DNA of 64,000 nt, taken from Triplophysa rosa. Lineage: Eukaryota > Chordata > Actinopteri > Cypriniformes > Nemacheilidae. Positions 23,501-30,056 of this stretch are shown here, piece by piece. The stretch is from NCBI RefSeq assembly GCF_024868665.1, contig NC_079904.1, forward strand, positions 23,209,691-23,273,690. The letters run 5' to 3'. Within the stretch, counting starts at the first letter, position 1, and each line of letters starts with the position of its first letter. The position numbers and the translations under genes are program-made. The notes under the pieces were generated by a model. It searched no databases. It saw nothing but the letters and a program-made list of their open reading frames with translations, and was not told where the DNA came from.

Positions 23501-25901
23501 CAATTATATATAAATGTTTATACATTTTTTATATTTTTCATAAATATATGAATGTATGTGTATGTTATTATAAATACAAAATCCATATGCGCAGTACACA
23601 GACATATAATATGTATTATATATCCAGATATTTATATATGGATGTGATTAATCGCGATTAACCGTTTGACAGCACTAATTCATTTAGTTAAAAAGTTAAG
23701 ATATTGACCCGGTTTCACAGAAAAGGCTTAACGCTAGTCTCGGACTAAAATGAATGTGTGACCTGTCTTAACTGAATATAACTTGCCCAGAAATATCTTA
23801 AAATATTTCAGTGCCATTGTTTTGTCTCGAGATGCACACCAGTAATGTATTCTTCTAAGGCATTTTTATAAAAGCGACGTAAATATCTTAATTTAACTAA
23901 GGCGTAACTAAGCTGTGTCTGTGAAACTGGGCCAAAGTGTTTGAGATTACCCGTTAAAGGAAATGTCATTTGTAATATTTGCAAATTGAGTTGTAATTGG
24001 TCTTTCTTAAACAACTTTGAAATCACAAGTTCTGCTAATTGACTTTAGTTGTGACTATATTCTCAATTTAACATGACACTGAGTGCCTTATTGCTCAGTT
24101 ACGTATATTAACCCAAGTCTTTATTGTTGGATGTTGTTATAACTGTTGTGTCACGTATATAATATACTCATTGTTATGTTATTAATCCTCAGGCCTTGCA
24201 TTCTAATCATGGATTCCCTGCGTGGGCCGACCAGGTCGACTGTCGTGAAGACGTTACGAGAGTAAGTTGCTACTTCAGCACAACATTAATGTCTGTTTAG
24301 CAAAAGGCAGCTTTAACCAGCGTCAGTCTTTTACCATGAAGTGTCTTTTTTATCCCAGTTACTTAACAACAATACGTGAAACAATCGAAGGTTAAAATAT
24401 GTTTGGCTATTTGATGTTTTGGTTTGTTTGTGCAGGTATCTGGAGGTGGAGTGGGAGGTCAGAAAAGGCTCACAGAGGAGTTTTGGGAAAGATGTGATGA
24501 AGGGTTCGAGTCCTCGTGTACCCCAGCAGGATAACTTTAGTGACTGTGGTGTTTATGTGCTGCAGTATGTTGAGAGCTTCTTCGAGGTGAGATCTGAAAC
24601 ATTCCACTGATTCCTCTGTAATGATAATAAGAAACTATTTTACACGGAGCAGAAAATGAAAGCGATGTAACAGAAATTCAAAAATATTGCTCATGGAACA
24701 GATGAATGTGAATAATGTCATACTAAGGGGCTGTGTCCATCAAGGCGTTTTTGCTGGTGGCGGGGTTGTTTTTTCAACTATTTCTAATGAAAGCTCAGCT
24801 GGCGCTCTGTGGGGGGGGGTTGGTTCACGCGCCCACAACCGGTGTTTTCAGTCGCGTAAAAGCGCCTCGGTGGATCTGGAGCCTAATGGAACAGCAGTTT
24901 TAGAAAGTAACTTTCACTGTCATCCACAACAGTTTAAAGTTAGGTCCATAAATATTTGGACAGAAGCACATTTTTTGTTATTTTAGCTGTGTATCAAAGT
25001 GTATTCGAGTCACAGTTTTATAATGGATATCGTCTGAAAGTGCACACTCGCAGCTTTATTTAGAGTGTATTCACATCCAGATTAGCTGAAGGCTTTATGA
25101 ATTACAGCTCTTTAATATGAAGTTACCCACTTTTTCAAGTGAAGATGTATAACTGTATTTCATATATGATGATAAAAAAAACTTTGTGCATCAAATCCAC
25201 TCCTTTCCTGGTAAGAAAAATAAATAAGCCACAACAAATTTGCTGAATTTGACATTTATTAAGACACAAAATAAACTTGATTATGTAAAACCCTAAACTG
25301 CCTTGTTAAAAGCACATAACCAAGGTATTTTAGTTTACTAGGCACTAAAATTTAAATAATAAACAAAAATAAAAGTATAAATAATAAAATAAAAATTAAT
25401 TAATCTCATATAGCAACATAAAAAATAAATAAATAATAAAATGACAAAAGCGTATAACAAAATTGCTAAAAAATGTAACTAAAATGAACATAAACGCTTT
25501 AAAAAAAGCTAATTTAATATATTAGTTAAACTAAATAAAACAATACACATAACCAACAAAGCATGTAAAGAATATCAAAATCACATCTCTGATCGTGTTC
25601 CACAAGATGTTGATGCTACAGATGCTACAAAAATCTTGATATTTAGTTATTGGTGTCTAAAATATTGATGTTTTTGTTTCCTTAGAATCCAATTCCAAGC
25701 TTTCATCTGCCGATGAACTTAATGGACTGGTTTCCCCAGCAACGGATGAAAACCAAGCGTGAGGAGATCAAGGATGTCATTCTGAAGATTCAGAAGCAGC
25801 AGCAGGTGAACGCTGAGAGCACTGAACCCACTGACGGCTGTCAGAGTCCGAGCGAGGACAGTTTAGAGTCACCTGATCTAATCCCATCCGTCAGCTCTTA
25901 A
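5474..25901 (+). CDS. senp6: senp6: SUMO-specific isopeptidase, complete, 24 coding exons
   Basis: SENP6 is a nuclear cysteine protease of the C48 (Ulp2-like) group that trims poly-SUMO2/3 chains, for example at centromeres and DNA-repair sites. All 24 coding exons join with matching phases into one frame of 1,056 residues counted from the ATG at 5468; the ATG at 5474 has the better context, giving 1,054. Numbering here uses 5468. Landmarks: [11 protein letters not shown] (N-terminal SENP6 motif), zinc-ribbon-like C205/C208/C218/C221, SUMO-interacting motif [10 protein letters not shown] from 329, basic PLKKRKV nuclear signal, conserved [14 protein letters not shown] region, and the split catalytic domain from [18 protein letters not shown] (about 678) to the end. 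Catalytic residues are His789 (AHWYLAV), Asp919 (MDSLRGP) and Cys972 (DCGVYVLQ), with Gln965/966 preceding. The acidic insert between His and Asp is shorter than I recall for mammals. No frameshift or lost key residue was seen. The teleost paralogue (a or b) cannot be told. Confidence 0.96.
6240..6360. repeat. Dispersed repeat fragment (AATAAGCCCC / AATCAGAATCAAG type)
   Basis: GCAATAAGCCCCAAGAAGCA and CCAATCAGAATCAAGGA recur elsewhere in the window (about 20,050 reversed, 47,640, 55,085). Element boundaries are not clear. Confidence 0.45.
6849..7214. mobile_element. TTAA-flanked MITE with ~33-bp terminal inverted repeats
   Basis: TTAA at 6845-6848 and 7215-7218. GGTACTTCACCCTTGAATCA at the left end is mirrored as TGATTCAAGGGTGAAGTACC at the right end, and the match extends through AAATTTCCCC. 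A short AGGGCTGCACGATAATTTAT segment inside (about 7096) is the end of an hAT-type repeat caught in it. Lies in senp6 intron 1. Confidence 0.85.
7647..7740 (+). CDS. senp6: senp6 coding exon 2
   Basis: Opens after tgctag and encodes [18 protein letters not shown], then an acidic SDDSEDDS stretch. It aligns with the mammalian ALARSESKRDGGFKNNW segment. Confidence 0.93.
7980..8737. mobile_element. hAT-type non-autonomous transposon with exact 8-bp TSD
   Basis: Ends are TAGGGCTGTGC... and ...ACACAGCCCTA, inverted over the first 10 bases. The direct repeat GTGAGAGG stands at 7972-7979 and 8738-8745. Sub-terminal TATCG/CGATA repeats are typical. No transposase. Its right two-thirds has a near-identical second copy at 49,546-50,109. 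Lies in senp6 intron 2. Confidence 0.9.
8864..9880. mobile_element. hAT-type non-autonomous transposon
   Basis: Left end TAGGGCTGCAGCTATCGATT and right end ...CGTTTCAGCCCTA, with sub-terminal ATTACTCGAGT/ATCGAGTATTC inverted motifs. The 8-bp flanks ACCGACAC and ACTGACAC differ by one base. No coding capacity. Lies in senp6 intron 2. Confidence 0.85.
9900..11100. other. senp6 intron 2, remaining part
   Basis: AT-rich, with no gene, RNA or recognisable element seen. Confidence 0.6.
11148..11211 (+). CDS. senp6: senp6 coding exon 3
   Basis: Acceptor tctctag, donor AAG/gtatct, 64 bp, ending in phase 0 with LSPEGMK. Poorly conserved; supported by phase and splice sites. Confidence 0.8.
11379..11739. 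mobile_element. Palindromic MITE, probably TTAA type
   Basis: Left arm CATAAATATATGGCCTGCTC then TGCCTCAGAGTGCC pairs with the right arm GGCACTCCGAGGCAGAG then CCATGTATTTATG. Further in, CATTGGAAAGGTGACGCGTG pairs with CACATGTGACCTTTCCAACA. TTAA flanks it at 11375-11378 and 11740-11743. Lies in senp6 intron 3. Confidence 0.7.
12047..12470. mobile_element. Decayed hAT element (reverse copy) split by a SINE
   Basis: Ends carry GATGCACTGATACCGATAGC and CCGATACCGATTATTGGCCG. The interior (TTTTGATTGACAGGATATAT) is the reverse complement of the family copies at 41,870-43,764 and 58,983-59,250. A SINE interrupts it close to where the other copy was hit by an hAT element. Confidence 0.65.
12154..12309 (+). 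repeat. tRNA-derived SINE with LINE-like tail
   Basis: A-box-like TAGCTCAGTGGTTAGAG at 12164-12180 and B-box-like GGGTTGGATCC at 12207-12217, 27 bases apart, give a tRNA-like RNA polymerase III promoter. The 3' part AAGTCACTTTGGATAAAAGC, then GTCTGCCAAATGCATAAATG is the conserved tail shared by fish SINEs and their partner LINEs. It is not a functional tRNA gene. Confidence 0.85.
12612..12709 (+). CDS. senp6: senp6 coding exon 4
   Basis: Acceptor tctttcag, donor CAG/gtgtgt. Encodes the stretch from [12 protein letters not shown] to RPLNRTGKL in the low-complexity N-terminal region. Confidence 0.85.
12815..12931 (+). CDS. senp6: senp6 coding exon 5
   Basis: Encodes the recognisable SENP6 motif [20 protein letters not shown], which matches mammalian GTVVHGRRFHHAHAQIPVV. 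Confidence 0.93.
13049..13069 (+). CDS. senp6: senp6 coding exon 6 (21-bp microexon)
   Basis: Flanked by ttaaag and gtgaga, it encodes NHDLKE and keeps the phase, so skipping it would leave the frame intact. Mammals have DRKERKEY at the matching place. Confidence 0.7.
13199..13257 (+). CDS. senp6: senp6 coding exon 7
   Basis: Acceptor tcctgtag, donor CAG/gtaatc. Encodes [19 protein letters not shown]. The phase change (2 to 1) fits its neighbours. Confidence 0.87.
13393..13481 (+). CDS. senp6: senp6 coding exon 8
   Basis: Encodes [28 protein letters not shown] matches the mammalian EIKRKVQQKRH segment and could serve as a nuclear signal. Confidence 0.93.
13585..13990 (+). CDS. senp6: senp6 coding exon 9, with zinc-ribbon-like motif
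   Basis: The longest exon (406 bp). It opens with [20 protein letters not shown], then [10 protein letters not shown]: a CxxC-x9-CxxC pattern (C205, C208, C218, C221) typical of a small zinc ribbon. Downstream, KNFYG and GLNIVVN match mammalian KKFYG and IDIIVN, and the exon ends in ELNDP, as in mammals. Zinc binding is inferred from the pattern. Confidence 0.94.
14070..14311 (+). CDS. senp6: senp6 coding exon 10, SUMO-interacting motif
   Basis: Begins with [16 protein letters not shown], a hydrophobic core plus acidic tail as in SUMO-interacting motifs and matching mammalian [30 protein letters not shown] then aligns with the mammalian protein. Confidence 0.95.
14341..14731 (+). repeat. Minisatellite, ~21-24-bp ATGTTAAATCATGCTAGCAT units
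   Basis: About 17 imperfect units built on CATGTTAAATCATGCTAGCA. The 78-codon open frame across it (repeating MLNHVSI) is a by-product of unit length. It abuts the left end of the TTAA element at 14,776 in senp6 intron 10. Confidence 0.85.
14982..15067. promoter_or_regulatory. Four inverted CCAAT boxes at exact 27-bp spacing
   Basis: ATTGG occurs at 14982, 15009, 15036 and 15063 within a 27-bp tandem unit (TAGTCTGCTGTGATTGGTCA). CCAAT/NF-Y arrays are typical of divergent, TATA-less promoters. The array sits about 100 bp upstream of the plus-strand ATG at 15164. It is also an ordinary tandem repeat, so promoter function is inferred. Confidence 0.5.
15164..15236 (+). CDS. First-exon-like ORF with PYQFEPES motif (in transposon)
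   Basis: ATG at 15164 opens [20 protein letters not shown], then YTDA, and reaches a perfect donor (CCA/gtaaga) at 15237. Read through the donor, the frame stops soon after. The PYQFEPE start resembles the opening of the repeated P2X7-like C-terminal-domain genes of fish, but I recall this only loosely. No downstream exon was found before the element ends at 16,103, so it may be an orphan exon. Confidence 0.4.
15540..15824 (-). CDS. THAP zinc-finger exon, minus strand (transposon-borne)
   Basis: ATG at 15824 starts a 95-codon exon ending exactly at a donor (CCT/gtaagt on the minus strand). It encodes a full C2CH THAP domain: Cys9, Cys12, Cys51, His54, with Trp32, Pro23 and the closing AIPTLF motif at 80-85. 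THAP domains bind DNA in P-element and Kolobok transposases and in host THAP proteins. No second exon or nuclease domain could be found downstream on the minus strand (toward 14,776). Its location inside inverted repeats with TTAA argues for a transposon origin. Expression is unknown. Confidence 0.75.
16328..16468 (+). CDS. senp6: senp6 coding exon 11
   Basis: Contains PLKKRKV, a classical SV40-like nuclear localisation signal, and [19 protein letters not shown], matching mammalian DSVILNCRSIRVGTL. Confidence 0.96.
16565..16598 (+). CDS. senp6: senp6 coding exon 12
   Basis: A 34-bp exon encoding [11 protein letters not shown], aligned with the FCLDFIKIQ region of mammals. An alternative read-through frame continues past the donor without a stop for a while, but the phase joins exon 13 properly only when spliced. 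Confidence 0.9.
16686..16874 (+). CDS. senp6: senp6 coding exon 13 (two possible donors)
   Basis: Encodes [20 protein letters not shown], matching mammalian LTKCEWCNVRKLPVVFLQA. The donor can be gtgaca after 16868 or the stronger gtgagt after 16874. They differ by six bases (two residues) and give the same phase, so both could be used. Confidence 0.93.
16930..18979. mobile_element. 2.05-kb hAT-type transposon with exact 8-bp TSD
   Basis: Ends CAGGGCCGGACTTA and TAAGTCCGGCCTTG are inverted with one mismatch. ATCGTATG is duplicated at 16922-16929 and 18980-18987. GGGGGCCCCTGGGC motifs sit near both ends. It lies only 55 bp after the exon 13 donor of senp6. No transposase frame is recognisable. 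A truncated relative is at 48,744-49,423. Confidence 0.9.
19078..19265 (+). CDS. senp6: senp6 coding exon 14
   Basis: Encodes [18 protein letters not shown] and [12 protein letters not shown], matching mammalian EEQYIILIFQNG and EIGIKNNISNFF. Confidence 0.96.
19348..20168. mobile_element. hAT-type transposon with exact 8-bp TSD
   Basis: Left end CAGTGTTGGGGAAGCTAC and right end GTAGCT-like TAGCTACTCCCAATACTG are inverted repeats. TTATTATA is duplicated at 19340-19347 and 20169-20176. It ends only 63 bp before exon 15 of senp6. No transposase. Confidence 0.88.
20232..20479 (+). CDS. senp6: senp6 coding exon 15, Ser/Thr/Ala-rich insert
   Basis: Residues about 604-640 are almost all Ser, Thr, Ala and Val. 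An acidic [20 protein letters not shown] follows, which aligns with mammalian FFDEEEET...IFIGP. The Ser/Thr/Ala run has no counterpart I recall in mammals. Confidence 0.93.
20627..20743 (+). CDS. senp6: senp6 coding exon 16, start of catalytic domain
   Basis: Encodes [20 protein letters not shown], then [15 protein letters not shown], nearly identical to mammalian SENP6; this is the SUMO-docking part of the C48 fold. Confidence 0.98.
20890..21012 (+). CDS. senp6: senp6 coding exon 17
   Basis: Encodes [10 protein letters not shown] and [16 protein letters not shown], which are family hallmarks. Confidence 0.98.
21093..21185 (+). CDS. senp6: senp6 coding exon 18
   Basis: Encodes [20 protein letters not shown], then INES, the strand leading into the catalytic histidine. 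Confidence 0.98.
21280..21491 (+). CDS. senp6: senp6 coding exon 19, catalytic His
   Basis: [14 protein letters not shown] carries the catalytic His789. The rest is the start of the divergent insert that splits the catalytic domain in SENP6/7, here Ala/Glu-rich. Confidence 0.97.
21575..21648 (+). CDS. senp6: senp6 coding exon 20 (insert)
   Basis: Acceptor atttcag, donor CCG/gtagtt. Encodes [20 protein letters not shown] of the variable insert; DGL and the Asp-rich end match mammals weakly. Confidence 0.85.
21797..21885 (+). CDS. senp6: senp6 coding exon 21 (insert, acidic)
   Basis: Encodes [13 protein letters not shown], then [10 protein letters not shown], matching mammalian DDSSDDGFLADD and WHLKPTICKQ. 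Confidence 0.94.
22151..23475. mobile_element. Middle hAT element of the nest
   Basis: Starts TAGGGCTGTTAACGCGCTAA and ends AATTGACAACCCTA. ATTTATTT is duplicated exactly at 22143-22150 and 23476-23483, within the outer element. A 77-codon frame at 22,845-23,078 has no recognisable transposase motif. Confidence 0.88.
22226..22523. mobile_element. Innermost hAT MITE of the nest
   Basis: CAGTGGTTCTCAAACT at the left and AGTTTGAGAACCACTG at the right are perfect 16-bp inverted repeats. Flanks GTCTAGGG and GTCTAGCG differ by one base. GGCCCCCC runs lie inside. A decayed relative is at 45,302-45,555. Confidence 0.88.
23706..23933. repeat. MITE with CCCGGTTTCACAGA ends
   Basis: Left CCCGGTTTCACAGAAAAGGC and right TGTGTCTGTGAAACTGGGCC are inverted repeats; the same family is present more intact at 35,837-36,122. 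Confidence 0.7.
24193..24261 (+). CDS. senp6: senp6 coding exon 22, catalytic Asp
   Basis: [19 protein letters not shown] holds the catalytic Asp919 of the His-Asp-Cys triad. Confidence 0.97.
24436..24586 (+). CDS. senp6: senp6 coding exon 23, catalytic Cys
   Basis: [20 protein letters not shown] contains the nucleophile Cys972 and the preceding Gln that forms the oxyanion hole. Preceded by [20 protein letters not shown]. Confidence 0.98.
24715..25680. other. senp6 intron 23: repeat remnants, AT-rich
   Basis: Holds the left end of a fish repeat near 24,727 (GGGGCTGTGTCCATCAAGGC), the motif TTAGGTCCATAAATATTTGG at 24,939-24,958 (known from fish mariner-like MITEs), and an A-rich stretch 25,330-25,560 related to 30,270-30,330. 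No gene seen. Confidence 0.5.
25686..25901 (+). CDS. senp6: senp6 coding exon 24 (last)
   Basis: Encodes [20 protein letters not shown], then [13 protein letters not shown], and a polar tail ending SVSS before TAA. It matches the mammalian C-terminus up to the tail. Confidence 0.97.
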   Translation, partial: NPIPSFHLPMNLMDWFPQQRMKTKREEIKDVILKIQKQQQVNAESTEPTDGCQSPSEDSLESPDLIPSVSS

Positions 25902-26190
25902 ACTTTGTACACGCTGCTACGCTTCACCATCACGTGACTCAAAAAAACACCAGGAGCCAATCAGGGCCTTGTGTGATTACACGCTGCTGGACAACTCTAT
26001 GATTTCTAACGAAACTGTTCCGATGACATCAATATCAAAACGTTTTTTATTTGTATTAAAACAAATCGTGTACATAAGCTAGGCTTTTTTCTTTATTTTG
26101 CCACGTTATTTGCTGCCTCTTGAGTATTAGAGTTTGTCGATTGGTCACGTCTTCTGCAACATATGTGAAATAAAAGTTCATGTGTTCATT
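25902..26190 (+). terminator. senp6: senp6 3' UTR and poly(A) signal
   Basis: AATAAA at 26169-26174 is followed by a GT-rich stretch (TGTGTTCATTTTTGG, then AATGTTGTGT), the normal cleavage and polyadenylation layout. This gives a 3' UTR of about 290 bases. Confidence 0.75.
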
Positions 26191-27370
26191 TTTGGTAATG
26201 TTGTGTATTCTGATGTGCCTGAAGGGTTAAACGGAACTGTTCAGTGTTGGAAATGAAGGCTGTTTTCGGGTCGGGCAGTACGTGAGCAAACATTGTTATA
26301 GGACAGCAACATGAAAATCATTTTTGAATGTTCTACACGTTGTTCAAGACTGCTTTTCTGCGCTGGTACAGTCTAATACAGTGACTTGAAGCACCAACAA
26401 TGAGCCTTTACGTTTTATATATACTGTACATATAAGAATGTTTACATGTTGTTTTGACTGTTCAATGGAACGTATGAAAGCTTTTCTTAAATACATCATC
26501 AGTGAAGTCCAAAAAGATGTTGTTTTATGACGCTATTGGACTTTCATTTAGTAAAAGCGGCTACTTTGAAGTCAGCGCTGGCAAAAATTTGCTCTTGACA
26601 ATGATTCATTTCACTTACAATGCCATGAATTCATTATTTTCAAATGAATCATAAATACTAAAGACATAAATAAACAAAACAAGATGACACTCGTACAGTA
26701 AAACAACACACCAGGTTCAACATGTTCACTGGGTTTACAAATTTAGACATCACATTTAAAAAAAAATTATTAAAGTTTAGCGCTTACATAAGCATTAATT
26801 AATGCGGCACATTCATATAATCGACTCAATGTTGTTTATTTCTTGTTTTGAATTTCTTATCATTTTCAAAGCATCTAGGTGTTTGCTCAATGAAGAATAA
26901 CCATGGTTCCTTTTCTGAGGATGCTTGGAGCTAATAAATCGCACCTTGCATGCGCCCTAATTAGCAAAACACTACAGTGCGCTGTCGTCATTTTATTTCT
27001 TCTTTTTTCATTATTAGTATCTATTGTCATTATACAACAAAAAATTCACTATCAACAAGACTTATATACGCATAAGTGTCAGCTGTTCGCATGTGACTTC
27101 ATTTTCTTTTTTATTATTATTATAACTAATGTTAGAATGCACAACATGTCATATTAAATAATTTGAACATATATATGACATTCTGTTTTGTACAATTAAC
27201 AAACCCATTTAAACAGTAAAAATAAAACCATAAATATATACTGTACATATATAACCGTAAAAAAACGGAACAAAATAATTCTATACTTTTGTTTACATTA
27301 CATGAAAGACCTCATTATATTTCCTCAAAAAAGATGTACATTTTTTATTATTAATCATTTTAAGAGGACG
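26191..27370. other. senp6-myo6 intergenic region, no gene seen
   Basis: AT-rich sequence after the senp6 poly(A) site. Open frames here are short, hydrophobic and unsupported. Confidence 0.6.
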
Positions 27371-27374
27371 CATG

Positions 27375-27865
27375 TGATATGGGGTGAAGTCCACCCCGTG
27401 ACGTCACCAACGAAGGTGGACCCTTCCATGCATTGAGCGCTTTGGTCTGTTTCTGCCATACGCAAAAAGCGACGCCAAATTGGACCGGGCCAGACTGCCG
27501 TTGAAACGGTGTTTTTTTTCTGAATTGAAAGCACAAAAATGTTTACATTTCACTGCTTTACACGCCCGAGTATTCGCAATTCCGTGAGTCAATAAAAAGT
27601 ACCAAGTCTAACTATCTAAATTCAACTATGCAAGTGGAGACATAACTTTTTTGCGTTCCACGTAGATCATTTAATCGTTAGCCTGCCTTTAATTCATAAA
27701 AACCGCCGCATTCCCCGTTCACTTTTACGTGTCTACGGTGCAGTCTTGCCCGGTCCAAAATGGCGGCGACGTTGACGCACGCTTCAACTGTGAATGCGCG
27801 CCTGTGGATCTTTCCATGGACGCGCGTGACGTCACAACGGAGCGTGGTGGACTTCATCCCAGGAG
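27375..27865. repeat. Imperfect ~490-bp palindrome upstream of myo6 exon 1
   Basis: The left arm GGGTGAAGTCCACC, GTGACGTCAC, TTGGACCGGGCCAGACTG is mirrored on the right as CAGTCTTGCCCGGTCCAA, GTGACGTCAC, GGTGGACTTCATCCC. The centre (about 27,560-27,680) is unpaired. It could be an inverted-repeat mobile element or an inverted duplication. Each arm holds one full CRE palindrome. Confidence 0.75.
27827..27834. promoter_or_regulatory. CRE palindrome TGACGTCA near myo6 exon 1 (second at 27399-27406)
   Basis: Perfect TGACGTCA, the CREB/ATF consensus, 135 bp upstream of the candidate exon 1 donor in CpG-rich sequence. An identical site lies in the opposite palindrome arm. Confidence 0.4.
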
Positions 27866-27969
27866 CCGAAGGCTGATCAACATCCGGGACACCGGGACCG
27901 GGAGTCAGTTCATGTGTATATACACACGCACAGTAGCGACAGACTGTACGGGCGGAGAGCGCGACGCAG
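27850..27969 (+). promoter_or_regulatory. myo6: Candidate noncoding exon 1 of myo6
   Basis: CpG-rich, GC-rich sequence ends in a perfect donor (GCAG/gtgagt) at 27970. Vertebrate MYO6 starts with a noncoding exon and a long first intron before the ATG exon, which fits the 9.8-kb distance to 37,811. The start of transcription is not determined, and other 5' exons are possible. Confidence 0.45.
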
Positions 27970-28782
27970 GTGAGTTTCATCTGTACCTCACCTGTACGTG
28001 TTTTCACCTTTGTGCTCAGGTCATCCGAACACGGACTCATTGTTAGCTTCCCAAAGGAAAGCTGTGCAGATTGCGAATGAAAAGCAGAAAGTCGTTTCCA
28101 GCATCAGTGTGTTTCTTTTAACGTGTGCTATTTCATTTATTTGACCGTGTTTGTGTGGTTGTAGGAGTGACGCGTGTGGGCACGTATCGCTGTCATCAGA
28201 TGATGCTCGAGCTTTGCACGTCAAGCTGTTGAATAGCATCTTTTCTAGTCTGTTCCTTTATGTTAGCTTAAAGTGAAACTCGTCATTAGGCCTTTACATG
28301 AGAAATGCATTTCCCTTCATATATTTCGCGCTCGCTCAGACCTCATTTACCTTGCAAATGTCGGTGTGCTTGTGTAAGGCATTCAAATGTCAAGTCGAGC
28401 CGAACTTTGACTTCCAGACTTCTCTTCGGTGCACTGCTCCATGCTGTGAGAGATCAGAGATGATATTGACCACATTCGCACGTCAAACTTTCCGACTAAT
28501 GCCAAAGAATGCTTTGAACATTTATAAGATGTTCAGATGCACGTTTAGTTGGTTTTCGTAGCCATTATTTCAACATTCCGCTGTGTCACAAGAAGCTGTA
28601 AAAGTTCCCATAGAGCAAAGGGCGTTTGACTTACACACACTCGTCCTAAAACGGGTTGACAGTCAGTCACACACCTGCCGGTGTCTCAGACATCATTTGA
28701 CCACAAGTGGACGCAAGCAGATATACTATTCTGCTCTCTGTCTGTCCATTATGAGAGAAATATGAGAAGACCACAGCCAAAC

Positions 28783-28783
<1 letters not shown>

Positions 28784-28836
<53 letters not shown>

Positions 28837-28855
28837 TGTGCGTGCGTGTGTGTGT
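28784..28855. repeat. (TG)n(TGCG)n microsatellite
   Basis: About 17 TG units pass into TGCG units and back to TG. Alternating purine-pyrimidine sequence of this kind can adopt Z-DNA. Confidence 0.95.
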
Positions 28856-29661
28856 CAGAGAAACCACAATGACACACCTAACAGGTGGGGCTGCCCATGA
28901 CTCAACCCTGATGCCTTTAAATATATTTCTGAAGTTTTAGCTGTGATGAGCGTGTGGCCATATTGACGTCCCGTTTTTCAGACCGCACTACCTGTTTAAG
29001 TGTATTGTGATGTCATAAAGATTATCTACAGAGATCATCGTAATATGCAAAATTTGCTGTTCCAAACATGTTCTTAGTTCCATGAGCAATTTTTTGCTTT
29101 GTGTAGTTAGAAAAGAAACACTTGTCAAGACAACCCATTCATGTTAATGTTTGAAGCCTTATATTCCACATGAAGATGTGGGAAAGGTTAGCGCACTTCT
29201 ACAACTGTCTTTCAATAAAAGGAAATATTGCTGAATTCAAGTACAAAAATGCACTTAAATAAAGTTAACGCCTCATTAAATGGGTTAAAATACGCTGACA
29301 CACTTCATAGACTCAGTCATCGGGGTCAGAGTGAAAGCATTGAAACAGAATAGAGGGAAGGAATATAATAGCTCGCTGCAGAATCAGGTCCTGGCTGTAA
29401 ATCTCAGGAGATGTTTTGTTCTTTTTTAAATTTGTCATAGTTTTTGTGTCTCCAGTTTTACTGTGGGTTTTGTAATGAGACCATCGTAAGCAGCACTTGT
29501 AAACCATGCCTCATTTACATGGTTAAATGTAACTTGTTTCTATGGTAACGGTTATATAAAATGAGCCTAACATGTTTATCTATTCCTATCAAAATAAAGA
29601 TAAATTATACTGCGTTAGCTGTAATAAGCATTGTTTTTCCTCAGTCCTCTCAATTATTTAA

Positions 29662-30056
29662 AGGGAAAAATGAGAATTCTGTCACGAATTCCTCAACCTC
29701 AAGTTGTTCCAACCCTGTATAAATGTCGTTGTTGTCTTGAACACAAAGATAAATATTTAGAAAAATGTTAGCAACTGACATTTCTGGGGCACCGTTGACC
29801 ATCATAGTAGAAACAATTACAAAGGTAGTTAAAGGTGCCCCAGAACTGTTTTTTGTCCTGAATTCTTCAAAATATCTAATTTTGTGTTGAACAGAACAAA
29901 CAAATACTGTATTTTCTGCTGTGGTAGTCAATGATGCCTCAGTAATCTCTGTTGCTTACATTTTTCCAAATATCTTTCTTCGTGTTCAGCAAAACAAAGA
30001 AAACTTGAGGTTGAGGAATTCATAACAGAATTTTTATTTTTGGGTGAACTGTCCCT
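29662..30056. mobile_element. TTAA palindromic MITE, decayed
   Basis: TTAA at 29658-29661 on the left; on the right TTAT. Arms GAATTCCTCAACCTCAAGTT and AACTTGAGGTTGAGGAATTC are perfect inverted repeats over 20 bp. The right end TTTTGGGTGAACTGTCCCT is the family terminus. Confidence 0.8.

Larger units (their letters stand above)
22007..23677. mobile_element. Outer hAT element of a three-level nest
   Basis: Left end TAGGGCTGTCAAACGATTAA and right end TTAACCGTTTGACAGCACTA are inverted. ATTCATTT is duplicated exactly at 21999-22006 and 23678-23685. Interrupted by the element at 22,151-23,475. Lies in senp6 intron 21. Confidence 0.9.
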
